From Sorangium cellulosum (GTDB lineage Bacteria > Myxococcota_A > Polyangia > Polyangiales > Polyangiaceae): 64,000 nucleotides of DNA. Shown piece by piece: positions 19,441 through 28,535 of the stretch (the first letter of the stretch is position 1; the number at the start of each line of letters is the position of its first letter). Under the pieces are notes generated by a model. It saw only the letters and a list, made by a program, of their open reading frames with translations. It did no database searches and had not been told where the DNA came from. A program made the translations under genes and the position numbers. The stretch covers positions 7,020,501 to 7,084,500 of the forward strand of contig NZ_CP012673.1 of NCBI RefSeq assembly GCF_002950945.1, in the 5' to 3' direction.

Positions 19441-22143
19441 ATGGAGAACCGGTCGATCAGCGTCCTCTTCCAGGCCGGCCCGCTCGCGTCACAGCATGTG
19501 GTCGGCTTCCGCCTCGAGCGCCGCCTCGGGCAGCTCACCGTGGCCGAGATCGAGGTGCGCTCGGCCGCCTATGCGGAGCCGGACGATCTCCTCGGATCGC
19601 CGGCGCGCCTCGCCTTCGGCCGCGACGAGGTCGAGCACGATCTCTCGGGCGTGGTGATGAGCGTGGCGATGGTCGCGTCTCCAGAGGACGGGAGCCGTTC
19701 CGAGCTCGTCTATCGTCTGCGCGTGACGTCGATGCTCGGGCTCCTGGAGCGGCAGGTAGATTGCCGCATCTTCCAGAGCATGGACGTGAAGGAGATCGTA
19801 TCCGCCGTCCTGCGGGACCACGGCATCGGCGATGAGCGCCAGTCGTGGAATCTCGTGGCGAGCTACCCGAAGCGGGAGTATTGCGTCCAGTACAACGAGA
19901 GCGCGCTCGCCTTCGTCTCGAGGCTCCTCGAGGAAGAGGGCATCTATTTCTTCTCGGACACGAACAACGACGGCGAGGTTATCGTGTTTGAGGACGACAG
20001 CACGACGAGCGAGCCGCTCCAGGGCGACCGGCGGCTCTCTTACCGCTACGGTGCAGGCCTGGAGGGGAGCGAGGACGCGGTCGGTGTCATCACCCAGCGG
20101 CACCGCACGGCCACGGGGAAGGTCACGCTCCGCGACTACGACTTCAAGAAGCCCAACGTCGATCTCACCGTCACGGCTACCGCCGACAGGGACGCCGATC
20201 TCGAGAGCTACGATTACCCCGGCCTGTACACGAAGGCGAGCGAGGGCACCCGTCTCGCCGAGGTCCGCCTGCAGGCCCTGCAGGCCGGGCGGGTGTCGCT
20301 CGAGCTCGATTCCGGCTGCCTGCGCCTCGCCCCGGGCCGCTGGATCGAGCTGAGCGAGACGCCGAACGATCTCGACGGCGCCTACTTCATCACCGGCACC
20401 GTGCACGAGCTCACCCTGGGCGTGTACCGGGGGCTCGCCACGGTGATCCCGAAGGCGGTGAAGTTCCGCACGCCGCAGCGCACCCCGACGCCGCGCATTG
20501 ACGGCCCGCAGACCGCGCAGGTGGTCGCCCCGCCGGGCTCGCCCGCGGAGGAGATCCACACCGACGCGCACGGTCGCTGCAAGGTCCGGTTCCACTGGGA
20601 TCGGTACGGTAAGCAGGACGACAGCGCGTCGTGCTGGATCCGCGTCGCGCAGCCGCAGACGAGCGGATCGATGGTCCTGCCGCGCGTCGGCTGGGAGGTC
20701 ATCGTGGAGTTCCTCGAGGGCAACCCCGACCGGCCCATCGTGACGGGTCGCGTCTTCAACGGGCGCTTCATGCCGCCGTATGCGCTGCCCGAGGGCAAGT
20801 CGCGGACGGCGATCAAGACGGCCTCGTCGCCGGGCGGCGGCGGCGCGAGCGAGATCCGCATGGAGGACAAGGCCGGCAGCGAGGAGATCAAGATCCAGGC
20901 GCAGAAGAACACGACGATCGCGACCGGGAACAACAAGACGAAGTCGACGGGCGCCAACGAGACCAAGAACGTCAAGGTCAACGCGGAGCTCACGGTCGGC
21001 GGCGACCAGGCCATCAAGATCACGAATGGCTACAAGAACACGGTGGTCACCGCGCAGGACGTGTCGGTCGGCGGCAACCGCACGGTCGAGGTCAACGCCG
21101 TGTACGGGCTCACGTCGGCGGGAGCGAGCGAGACGTCTGTCGGCGGCAACCAGATGGAGATGGATGGTGACCCCATCCAGGCGCTGCTCTCGCTCGCCGA
21201 GCAGGCCCTCGTCGCGGCGGCCAAGGCCGAGGCGGCGAGAGCGCTCCAGCAGCTCGATCAGGCCGTCTCGTCGAAGGTCAGCCAGTTGATGGGCGCCGTC
21301 GGGGGCCTGCAGGGCACGGCCGGCCAGATCGGCGCCTCCATGGATGCGGTCAGCAGGGGCAACCTCGGCGCCGCGTCGGGCGCGCTCAGCGCGGCGTCGA
21401 GGTTGCCGACCCCGGCCGCGTTCGGGGCGTCGCTCGCCGGCGGAGCCGCCGCGGGCGGCGGGCTTTCCGCGTTCCAGACGGCGAACCTCCAGGTCGGGCT
21501 CAACTCCCTGGTCCGCAGCGCCCTCGACCGGGGCAACGCCGCGCTGGGAGAGGCGCTGGGGCTCGAAGGCGCGGGCGGCGGCGGGGCGTCGCTGGCGAAC
21601 ATGGCGGGCCCCGAAGGGGCCGTGGCCGGGAATTCCGCGAGCGATAGCGCGACTGGGCCCGGCCATGCCATCAATGTCTGCTCCTCCACCCACCACGAGG
21701 AGGTCGGGAGCATCAAGGCGACCATCGCCGCGGCGGGGATCCACACCACCATCAAGGGCGCCCGCACCCAGGAGATCGGCGCGGCGCGCGTCGAGTTGGT
21801 CGGCGGGACCCGGGCCGAGTCGTGCCTCGCCGACAAGACCGAGAAGGCCGTGGGCCTCGTCGTGCTCAGCAAGGGTCCGGAGACGGAGAACGTCGGAGGC
21901 AGCCGGTCGACCATGGTGGGCGGAGCGATCCTCGAGAAGATCGGCGGATCGAGCACCGTGCTGGCCACCGGCCAGGCCACGTTCGTCGGCGCGTTCCACA
22001 AGGTGGATGCCTCGAGCGCGATCGTGCTCAAGTGCGGAGAGAGCGAGGTGGTCATCGACGGCGGCGGCATCGCCATCAAGGCGGCGGCGGTCACCATCAC
22101 CGCGCCGAACGTCACGCTGACGAAATCGGTCTCCGAGGCGTGA
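19441..22143 (+). CDS. vgrG: T6SS spike protein VgrG with helical insertion (third of three)
   Basis: This 900-residue VgrG has a standard gp27/gp5 core (VDCRIFQSMDVKEIVSAVL, YCVQYNESALAFVSRLLEEE, MVLPRVGWEVIVEFLEGNPD). The beta-spike is interrupted at about residues 576-745 by an Ala/Leu/Gly-rich, mostly helical segment (IQALLSLAEQALVAAAKAEA onward). Spike-like repeats then resume (HHEEVGSIKATIAAAG, VGGTRAE, GGSRSTMVGGAILEKIGG). Such an insertion is not part of the usual VgrG and may be a docking site or stalk for cargo. ATG 19441 follows the previous stop by two bases. The DUF2169 gene follows after seven bases, which suggests that this VgrG is the dedicated carrier of the RHS effector. Confidence 0.9.
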   Translation: MENRSISVLFQAGPLASQHVVGFRLERRLGQLTVAEIEVRSAAYAEPDDLLGSPARLAFGRDEVEHDLSGVVMSVAMVASPEDGSRSELVYRLRVTSMLGLLERQVDCRIFQSMDVKEIVSAVLRDHGIGDERQSWNLVASYPKREYCVQYNESALAFVSRLLEEEGIYFFSDTNNDGEVIVFEDDSTTSEPLQGDRRLSYRYGAGLEGSEDAVGVITQRHRTATGKVTLRDYDFKKPNVDLTVTATADRDADLESYDYPGLYTKASEGTRLAEVRLQALQAGRVSLELDSGCLRLAPGRWIELSETPNDLDGAYFITGTVHELTLGVYRGLATVIPKAVKFRTPQRTPTPRIDGPQTAQVVAPPGSPAEEIHTDAHGRCKVRFHWDRYGKQDDSASCWIRVAQPQTSGSMVLPRVGWEVIVEFLEGNPDRPIVTGRVFNGRFMPPYALPEGKSRTAIKTASSPGGGGASEIRMEDKAGSEEIKIQAQKNTTIATGNNKTKSTGANETKNVKVNAELTVGGDQAIKITNGYKNTVVTAQDVSVGGNRTVEVNAVYGLTSAGASETSVGGNQMEMDGDPIQALLSLAEQALVAAAKAEAARALQQLDQAVSSKVSQLMGAVGGLQGTAGQIGASMDAVSRGNLGAASGALSAASRLPTPAAFGASLAGGAAAGGGLSAFQTANLQVGLNSLVRSALDRGNAALGEALGLEGAGGGGASLANMAGPEGAVAGNSASDSATGPGHAINVCSSTHHEEVGSIKATIAAAGIHTTIKGARTQEIGAARVELVGGTRAESCLADKTEKAVGLVVLSKGPETENVGGSRSTMVGGAILEKIGGSSTVLATGQATFVGAFHKVDASSAIVLKCGESEVVIDGGGIAIKAAAVTITAPNVTLTKSVSEA

Positions 22144-22150
22144 GTCGGCC

Positions 22151-23188
22151 ATGGACGCTCCCAACCTCAACAACCAGACCGAGTTCGTCGCCAGGCCGGT
22201 TCTGCTCCTGGCAAAGGACGGCGAGCGCCTGGTCCTGATCGTCAAGGCGACGTTCACCGGGGTGCGTGGGGAGAGTGAGCTCGAACGCGCGCCGCGGGCC
22301 GAGCGGCGCGGAATCCGCGGAGCGGACGTGCCGTGGGGTGAGCCCGAGAAGAGCAGCATCAAGTACCCGTCGGACCTCTGCATCGCGAAGCCCGGGACGG
22401 ACGTGATCGTGGTCGCTGCAGCCCATGCTCCGGGCGGGAAGGCGGTGCCGTCGTTCGATGCCGGGGTGCGTGTCGGGCGGTTGGAGAAGACGATACGGGT
22501 GTTTGGTCTCCGTGTCTGGGAGGCCAACGGAGCGGGGCTGTCCGCGCCTCGCCCCACGGCGGGCATCGAGGTGCGGTACGACTACGCCTGGGGAGGGATC
22601 GACGTGAGCGATCCCGCGAGGCCCGTCGAGGAGCCGCGAAACCCGGTTGGCATGGGGATCGCGCGGGACCCGTCTTCGCTGACGCACAGGCCCGCTCCGC
22701 TCATCGAGGATCCGCTGCACCCGATCACCTCGGTGCGGACGCGGCCGCCTCCGGCCGGGCTCGGTGCGTTTGGACGGCACTGGGAGCCGAGGCGTCGCTT
22801 CCTCGGAACGCATGACGCGCGCTGGCTCGAGGAGCGCGCGCCGCTCCTGCCCCTCGATCACGACGACCGGGCGAACCTCTGTGCATCGCCGGGGCTCACG
22901 GCGGTCCCGCCTCTCGTCGGCGGCGAGGACCTGGCGCTGTTGAACCTCACCCCTGGCGGCGGCACGCTGAGCGTTCGCTTGCCGAGGATCCGGATCGCCG
23001 CGAGCCTGCTCGCCGCCGGGCGGGATCCGCAGACGCTGACGCCCTACCTCGATACGCTCGTGATCGATACGCTGGATGTGCCCGGAAGCGCCGACGTCGT
23101 GGTGGAGCTCGTCTGGCGCGCCGCGTTCCGGCCGCCGCGCCGGATGAAGGACGCGAAGATCGTCGTGACCGAGGAGGAGGTCGCGTGA
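22151..23188 (+). CDS. DUF2169-family T6SS adaptor/chaperone
   Basis: The 345-residue protein has the DUF2169 layout: a start with NQTEFVARPVLLL, a K.TF motif (VLIVKATF), PWGEPEKSSIKYPSD, and a conserved core near VRVGRLEKTIRVFG, RYDYAWGG, NPVGMGIARD and LEERAPLLPLDHD. DUF2169 proteins are found next to VgrG and PAAR genes and are needed to load particular effectors onto VgrG. The position here between vgrG and the PAAR/RHS genes fits that role. Its stop codon overlaps the GTG start of the next gene by four bases, implying translational coupling. It is probably cytoplasmic; no signal peptide was seen. Confidence 0.88.
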   Translation: MDAPNLNNQTEFVARPVLLLAKDGERLVLIVKATFTGVRGESELERAPRAERRGIRGADVPWGEPEKSSIKYPSDLCIAKPGTDVIVVAAAHAPGGKAVPSFDAGVRVGRLEKTIRVFGLRVWEANGAGLSAPRPTAGIEVRYDYAWGGIDVSDPARPVEEPRNPVGMGIARDPSSLTHRPAPLIEDPLHPITSVRTRPPPAGLGAFGRHWEPRRRFLGTHDARWLEERAPLLPLDHDDRANLCASPGLTAVPPLVGGEDLALLNLTPGGGTLSVRLPRIRIAASLLAAGRDPQTLTPYLDTLVIDTLDVPGSADVVVELVWRAAFRPPRRMKDAKIVVTEEEVA

Positions 23189-24198
23189 GCGCCGTCACGG
23201 TGGCGAACGTCGGCGCGAGAACCGCGGTGGGTCTGAACGCCCGACAGACGGGGTTCCTCCTCCGGGCGGGCTTCCCGGCCATGGCGGAGGCGCCCCTCGC
23301 CGACGCGGCGGGCGAGGCGATCACGATGGCGTTCGTGCCGACCCTCGACGGGCGGCTCGTCGGCGCCGAGCGGCTCGCCGCGCTGGCGCGGGCGCCTCTC
23401 GAGGAGGCCGTGGCGCCGATCCGCGACGTCCCGGCGGAGGTCCACGTCGCGGTCGATGAGGGGTGCAGCGAGGGCCCGCTGGCCATCGCGTTGCTCGAGG
23501 CGCTGGTGAAGCGTGTCATGCCGGCGGCGCGCGTGACGGTCCAGGCTCGTGGAGAGGCCGGACCAGGAGCGTTCCTGCCGCCGGCGATCCGGGCGCTCGA
23601 GACGCGCCGTGCGAACGCCGTCGTCATCGGGGGCGTCCACAGCGACTACTCCCCTCACTCCATCACCGCGCTGGAAGCGAGCGGGCGGCTGTTCTCGCGC
23701 GACAACCTCGACGCCCGCATCCCTGGCGAGGCGGCCGCGTTCTTCGTGCTGATGCGCACGGCGGATGTAGCCCGTCTGAAGCTCGCACCTCTCGCGCACG
23801 TGATCGGCGTGGGCACAGGTCGCGAGCGCGCGCGGCTAGACAATGACGAACCGGCGTACGAGGCGCTCGGGCTGACGGCCGCGGTCCGACAGGCGACAGA
23901 GCCGCTCATGGCGGATGGGCGCACTGCCGGCTGGATCTTGACGGATCTGACCGGCGAGATGCGGCGACAGTGCGAATGGCAGAGCGTGTTCGTGCGCGCG
24001 CAGAAGGTGCTCGGGAGGCCCTATCTCATTGAATCTCCTGCGCAGCGGATCGGCTACCTCGGGGCGGCTGCGACGCCGCTCTTCGTAGCGATGACCGCGA
24101 CGGCATGGAAGCACGGGTACGCGCCCTCGCCGATCGCGCTGACGATGGCCGGGAACGACGGTGGAGATCGGGTCGCGGTGGTGCTGGGGAAGCATTGA
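23185..24198 (+). CDS. Thiolase/ketosynthase-fold protein of a T6SS cargo operon, apparently inactive
   Basis: The 337-residue product has the outline of a beta-ketoacyl synthase: a VVIGGVHSDYS segment equivalent to the 'AGG-DS' strand, and NLDARIPGEAAAFFVLM matching the ketosynthase 'D..R.G..PGEGA..LVL' motif. The strand that should hold the nucleophilic cysteine (near VTVQARGEAGPG) has none, and no His-His pair typical of the active site is evident. It is therefore probably a non-catalytic scaffold. Thiolase-like genes recur beside DUF2169 and PAAR genes in proteobacterial T6SS cargo clusters, so a role in effector loading is inferred. The GTG start overlaps the DUF2169 stop by four bases. 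Confidence 0.7.
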   Translation: MSAVTVANVGARTAVGLNARQTGFLLRAGFPAMAEAPLADAAGEAITMAFVPTLDGRLVGAERLAALARAPLEEAVAPIRDVPAEVHVAVDEGCSEGPLAIALLEALVKRVMPAARVTVQARGEAGPGAFLPPAIRALETRRANAVVIGGVHSDYSPHSITALEASGRLFSRDNLDARIPGEAAAFFVLMRTADVARLKLAPLAHVIGVGTGRERARLDNDEPAYEALGLTAAVRQATEPLMADGRTAGWILTDLTGEMRRQCEWQSVFVRAQKVLGRPYLIESPAQRIGYLGAAATPLFVAMTATAWKHGYAPSPIALTMAGNDGGDRVAVVLGKH

Positions 24199-24217
24199 GG
24201 GACCGGGAGGCGAGGCG

Positions 24218-24592
24218 ATGAGTGTCACGGCGGTCATGATGGATTGCATCACGGAGAAGTCCGGTCACACGATGACCCCATGTGCCGTCAGCGTATGCAC
24301 CACGCCGGCGGCCCCGAGCCCCATCCCGGTGCCCTATCCGGTGGTGGCGAACTCCACCGAAGGGGTGAAGGACGCCCCGGTGCGCACCAAGATGGGCGGC
24401 GCGAAGATCGTCACGGTGGGGGCATGCTTCAAGGCGTGCCACGGCAACGAGCCGGGGACGATGAAGGAGGTCGTGAGCCTGAACACCGGCGGGCCGGCGT
24501 TCATCGTGATGGGGGCGCCGATCGTGCTCGTGGAGCTGGGCATGGTGGGGATCACGGGGAGCCCGGGATTCCTCAACAAGGGAGGGGGCTGA
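24218..24592 (+). CDS. DUF4150 PAAR-like spike-tip protein
   Basis: This 124-residue protein belongs to the DUF4150 (PAAR-like) group that caps the VgrG spike and links it to an effector. Visible marks are the MMDCITEKSGHTMTPC opening, the PIPVPYPVVANS strand, VRTKMGGAKIVTVGACFKAC, CHGNEP and the closing GITGSPGFLNKGGG. The conserved Cys/His residues could bind the tip metal. It is encoded three bases before the RHS effector. In many PAAR-RHS systems the two are one polypeptide; here they are split. Confidence 0.85.
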   Translation: MSVTAVMMDCITEKSGHTMTPCAVSVCTTPAAPSPIPVPYPVVANSTEGVKDAPVRTKMGGAKIVTVGACFKACHGNEPGTMKEVVSLNTGGPAFIVMGAPIVLVELGMVGITGSPGFLNKGGG

Positions 24593-24595
24593 GCC

Positions 24596-27500
24596 ATGGC
24601 CACGTCACCTGCGCCGGATGCGGCGGCCCCGCCGGGGATGTGCCCGGGGATCGCGGTCCTGGGGGGCGGCGGCGGGAGCGGTGATGGGGATGGCGACGGG
24701 AGCGGCGGCAGTGGGGGTGCGGGCGGCGGCGGCAAGGGGAACGGGGAGGGCGGGGAGGGCGACGGGAAGAACTCCGGGACGTGCGGGGCCGGGGCCAACG
24801 GCGGTTGCACGAACTGCAAGAGCTCGCAGTCGCGCGGTGATCCGGTCGACGTGGTCACGGGCGGGGTTCACACGATTCCCAAGCTCGATTTCCGGCTGCC
24901 GGGCAGCTTCGACCTGGAGTTTTTGCGAAGCTTCACGAACCACCGTCGCACGCGAGACGTCGGTCTGGGCCTCGGATGGAATCACAGCCTTGCCTGGTCG
25001 CTGGACGTCGGCCGAAGGCACACGACGGTGCGCGCCGGCGACGGCCGCGTCGTCGAACTGCCGCGGCTCGAGGTTGGCCAGGAAGCGATCCTCGGCGGCT
25101 GGGGGATCCGGCGGACGCAGCGGCGCTACGTCGTTCGTCCTGGCAACGAGTTCATCCACTTCTTCGAGCCGGTGGCGCCGGGGTCGAGCCACCACAAGCT
25201 CGTCGGCGTAGCCTACCGGAATCGGGGGATCATCTCGCTCCACCACGACCATCAGGGCCGGCTCGTCGAGGTCATCGACACAGCCAAGCGCGCCATCCTG
25301 TTCGCCTGGAATGCGGGCGGGCACATCGAATCGATTCGCGTGCCCCAGCCCAGCGGTCCAACCATCACCTTCGCACGCTACGAGTATGACGACCGCCGGC
25401 GCCTCGTCGCTGCCATCGATGCCGACGGCCACGCCACGCGCTACGGCTACGACGAGGACGACCGCCTTCTTTGGCTCGAGTACCCGAGCGGCATCACCTT
25501 CCGCTTTCGTTACGGCCATGACGACCGCTGCGTGGAGACGTGGGGCGAGTACCCGGACGGGAAGGATCCCGCGCTTGCGCCCGACGCCCCGGCCATGCTG
25601 CACGACGGCAAGCGGGCGAAGGGCATCTATCACTGCCGGTTCGAGTACGGCCGCGGCTACAGTGAGGTCGTCGACTCGGTGCGGCTCCAGCGTTTCGAGG
25701 CAGGGCCCGACGGGCAAGTTGCGAAGGCCGTCAGCGCGCGCGGCGGCGTGACGGACCGCGTGTTCGACGAAAGCGGCAACACCGTCGCGCTGACCGATCC
25801 GAACGCAGCAACCTGGACTTGGCGCTACGATGCGCTGGGCCTCGTCGTGGAGGAGTCCGATCCCGAGGGGCACGCGTTCCGCTTTGCGCGGGATGCTGGT
25901 GGGCGTCCGTGCGAGATCGTCAATCCCGCGGGAGGCGTCACCACGATCCAACGCGACGCGTTCGGGGAGGTCGTGCTCGTCAGAGATCCAGCCGGCGGGA
26001 CCCTCCAGTTCACGCTCGACGACTCGGGATTGGTGACAAAAGTCATCGACCAGCGTGGGGGCCAGCACCGGTTCGAGTACGATGCGCATCACAACTGCGT
26101 CGCTCGCACCTTCCCGAACGGCGCAACCTACCGTTCTGCATACGACTGGTGGGGCCGGCTCGTGGCCGAGACAAACCCGCTCGGCGCGCAGACCCGATAC
26201 GAGTACACAGACTCGGGCAAGCTCGTCGGCGTCACGGACGCCCTCGGGAGGCGCACCACGCTCACCTACGATTCGATGGGGAATCTGTCTGCGCAGACCG
26301 AGCCAGACGGCACGACCACCCGCTGGGAGTACGCAGGCCTTGACTGGCTGTACCGCGTCGAGTACCCCGATCGGACCGAGCTGCGACTACAGTACAACCG
26401 CGAGGGCTGGCTCACGCGGGTCATCAACGAGCGCGGCGAAAAGCATGAGCTCGAGTACGAGCGGGGCGGCTCCGTCACCCTCGAGCGCGACTTCCACGGC
26501 ACGGTCACCCGCTATGGGTACGATCTTCGCGGCGACCTCGTCTGGGTCGATCGTGGTCAAGGCCGCCACGTGATCGAGCGCAGCGCCATCGGACAGGTCG
26601 TCAAGGAGACTGCGCCCGACGACTCGGTGCAGGAGTTCCAGTACGACACGATGGGCGCGCTTGTCGCCGCGACCAGCGGCAACGTCTCGTTCTCGTTCGT
26701 GCGCGACGTGCTTGGCCATGTCGTACGCGAAGAGCACCGCATCGGCGCGCGCCAGTACACGGTCGACACACAGCGCAACATCGCCGGCGATCGGATCGGG
26801 GTCAGCACGTCGCTTGGCCATCAGCTCGAGTTGCGGCGTGACGTGAACGGGCGCGTGCGCGAGCTCTCGGACCAGCGAGGGCGCGCCCTCGCCATCGATC
26901 TCAGCCCGCACGGATACCCGGTGCGGCGTGAGCTCGCCGAGGGCGCGGAGTTGCTCGACACCTACGACGCCGAGGGTCGGCTCCAGTGGCGAAGGCTGGT
27001 CCCCGTAGGCGGCGCAGCAGCCCCGGCACCCGGGCAGCCCGCCTGGGTTGGCGCGCGATCGGGTGCGATTGAGCGCTACTACGAATACACGCCGGTCGAC
27101 GAGGTCCGGAGTGTGTCGAGCAGCGACGGCAGCTCCGTCGAGTACGAGTATGATGTCCGAAGGAGGCTTCGCCGCCGACGTGACAACACCGGTGCGACCG
27201 AGCAATACCGCGTCGACGCGACTTCGAACTACTACGAGGACGGGCCCAACGTGCCGGGTCGCCGGTACGGCAAGGGCAACCAGCTCCTCCAGCGAGGGAA
27301 CGTCGAGTACCGATACGATGACCGCGGCCAGCTCGCCGAGAAGCGCGTCGATGGCCAGGTGTGGCGGTTCGAGTGGAACGCCTGGGGGCAGCTCGCGGCG
27401 GTGGCTTGCCCGGATGGAAGGCGGCTGGAGTACGACTACGACCCGTTCTCGAGGCGTATGGCCAAGCGCGTCCTTTCGGGAAACGACGTGCTCAGCGAGC

Positions 27501-28531
27501 AGCACTACGTCTGGGACCTGACTTCGCTGCTGCACGAGGTGTCGGTAGATCGGTCGCCCAGGCCCGCGGCGCGCCGGACGTATCTGTACGAGGAAGAGCG
27601 CAGCGCGACGCCCGTCGGGCATCGCGATGACGATAGCTCGTCGTGGGTCTACTACGTCCTCGATCTGACGGGCGCACCCAACGCGCTGGTCAGCCCTTCG
27701 GGGAAGATCCTTGGCCGGATGGATCGCTCGACCTGGGGACGGAGCGCACCGCGGCCCGGCTCGACGGCGATGACGAACGTCCGGTTCGCCGGGCAGATCG
27801 AGGACGAGGAGACCGGCCTCTTCTACAACCGGTACCGGTACTACGATCCGGACGCGGCGCGGTACATCGGGCCCGACCCGGCAGGGATCGAGGCGGGGCT
27901 CAACCTGTACCGGTACGGGCCGAACCCGGTGGGATGGGCGGACCCCCTGGGATTGGTCACCGCACCGCATCGGATGACGGTGGGAAAGCACCAGGGTTTC
28001 AAGCCCGGTGATATGAACAGCGCGGCGGACCGACAAGCAGGTCGGTACGTGTCAGGAAGCGGTACCTGTCCGCCGGAGCTCGACAGCCTGACCGATCCCA
28101 TCGGTGAAAAGGATGGCCCTGGACACCACACCGAGCAGAAGTTCTGCCATGATTTGCTCGAGGCGACCAGCAAAGCAGGAAAGAACAAGGGGCGGGATCT
28201 CAAGCAGCCGTACTCTCTGCAAGGCAACTATCCTCCGTGCCCCAACTGCCACGCCGCGATGATGCGGACGGCGAAGGAAACCGGGGCCGACATCACCTAC
28301 AACTGGGGAGGCAACTCGGTCACGTACCAGGGAGGCACTGGAAATCCGACGAACGTGCAAGGGGCGAACGCGAACTCCCTCATGGGAGCCTACAGCGGCA
28401 TTCAGTTGTCCGATGGTGGGCGGAACAGGGCGGGCACGACGCCGGGTGAGTACTGGGGAGCCACGGGGATCACCAGTGGCGCGCACGATGCGTACGACAA
28501 CATGATGAGGAGCGAAGGTCATACCAAGTAG
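24596..28531 (+). CDS. RHS-repeat T6SS effector with C-terminal nucleic-acid-deaminase-type toxin
   Basis: The 1,311-residue protein starts with a short Gly/Asp-rich linker (residues 20-58) and has the usual pre-core segment (DPVDVVTGGVHTIPKLDF). YD/RHS repeats then form the hollow cocoon, ending in the conserved core end FNRYRYYDPD-type motif and DPLGL at residues 1116-1120. The variable tip (1121-1311) carries a zinc-deaminase signature: GHHTEQ with H1178 and E1180, and PPCPNC with C1215 and C1218 (HxE ... PCxxC). Polymorphic toxins of the deaminase superfamily (DddA/SCP1.201, BURPS668_1122, Pput_2613 and similar groups) use exactly these residues to deaminate bases in DNA, RNA or nucleotides. 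Which subgroup and which substrate cannot be told from sequence alone. It is adjacent to a PAAR-like gene upstream and a probable immunity gene four bases downstream. Confidence 0.87.
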   Translation: MATSPAPDAAAPPGMCPGIAVLGGGGGSGDGDGDGSGGSGGAGGGGKGNGEGGEGDGKNSGTCGAGANGGCTNCKSSQSRGDPVDVVTGGVHTIPKLDFRLPGSFDLEFLRSFTNHRRTRDVGLGLGWNHSLAWSLDVGRRHTTVRAGDGRVVELPRLEVGQEAILGGWGIRRTQRRYVVRPGNEFIHFFEPVAPGSSHHKLVGVAYRNRGIISLHHDHQGRLVEVIDTAKRAILFAWNAGGHIESIRVPQPSGPTITFARYEYDDRRRLVAAIDADGHATRYGYDEDDRLLWLEYPSGITFRFRYGHDDRCVETWGEYPDGKDPALAPDAPAMLHDGKRAKGIYHCRFEYGRGYSEVVDSVRLQRFEAGPDGQVAKAVSARGGVTDRVFDESGNTVALTDPNAATWTWRYDALGLVVEESDPEGHAFRFARDAGGRPCEIVNPAGGVTTIQRDAFGEVVLVRDPAGGTLQFTLDDSGLVTKVIDQRGGQHRFEYDAHHNCVARTFPNGATYRSAYDWWGRLVAETNPLGAQTRYEYTDSGKLVGVTDALGRRTTLTYDSMGNLSAQTEPDGTTTRWEYAGLDWLYRVEYPDRTELRLQYNREGWLTRVINERGEKHELEYERGGSVTLERDFHGTVTRYGYDLRGDLVWVDRGQGRHVIERSAIGQVVKETAPDDSVQEFQYDTMGALVAATSGNVSFSFVRDVLGHVVREEHRIGARQYTVDTQRNIAGDRIGVSTSLGHQLELRRDVNGRVRELSDQRGRALAIDLSPHGYPVRRELAEGAELLDTYDAEGRLQWRRLVPVGGAAAPAPGQPAWVGARSGAIERYYEYTPVDEVRSVSSSDGSSVEYEYDVRRRLRRRRDNTGATEQYRVDATSNYYEDGPNVPGRRYGKGNQLLQRGNVEYRYDDRGQLAEKRVDGQVWRFEWNAWGQLAAVACPDGRRLEYDYDPFSRRMAKRVLSGNDVLSEQHYVWDLTSLLHEVSVDRSPRPAARRTYLYEEERSATPVGHRDDDSSSWVYYVLDLTGAPNALVSPSGKILGRMDRSTWGRSAPRPGSTAMTNVRFAGQIEDEETGLFYNRYRYYDPDAARYIGPDPAGIEAGLNLYRYGPNPVGWADPLGLVTAPHRMTVGKHQGFKPGDMNSAADRQAGRYVSGSGTCPPELDSLTDPIGEKDGPGHHTEQKFCHDLLEATSKAGKNKGRDLKQPYSLQGNYPPCPNCHAAMMRTAKETGADITYNWGGNSVTYQGGTGNPTNVQGANANSLMGAYSGIQLSDGGRNRAGTTPGEYWGATGITSGAHDAYDNMMRSEGHTK

Positions 28532-28535
28532 CAAC

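Noticed and set aside
19489..22566. Minus-strand open frame of 1,025 codons opposite the third vgrG
   Set aside because: Arg/Asp/Ala/Leu-rich antisense of a clear VgrG and DUF2169 gene.
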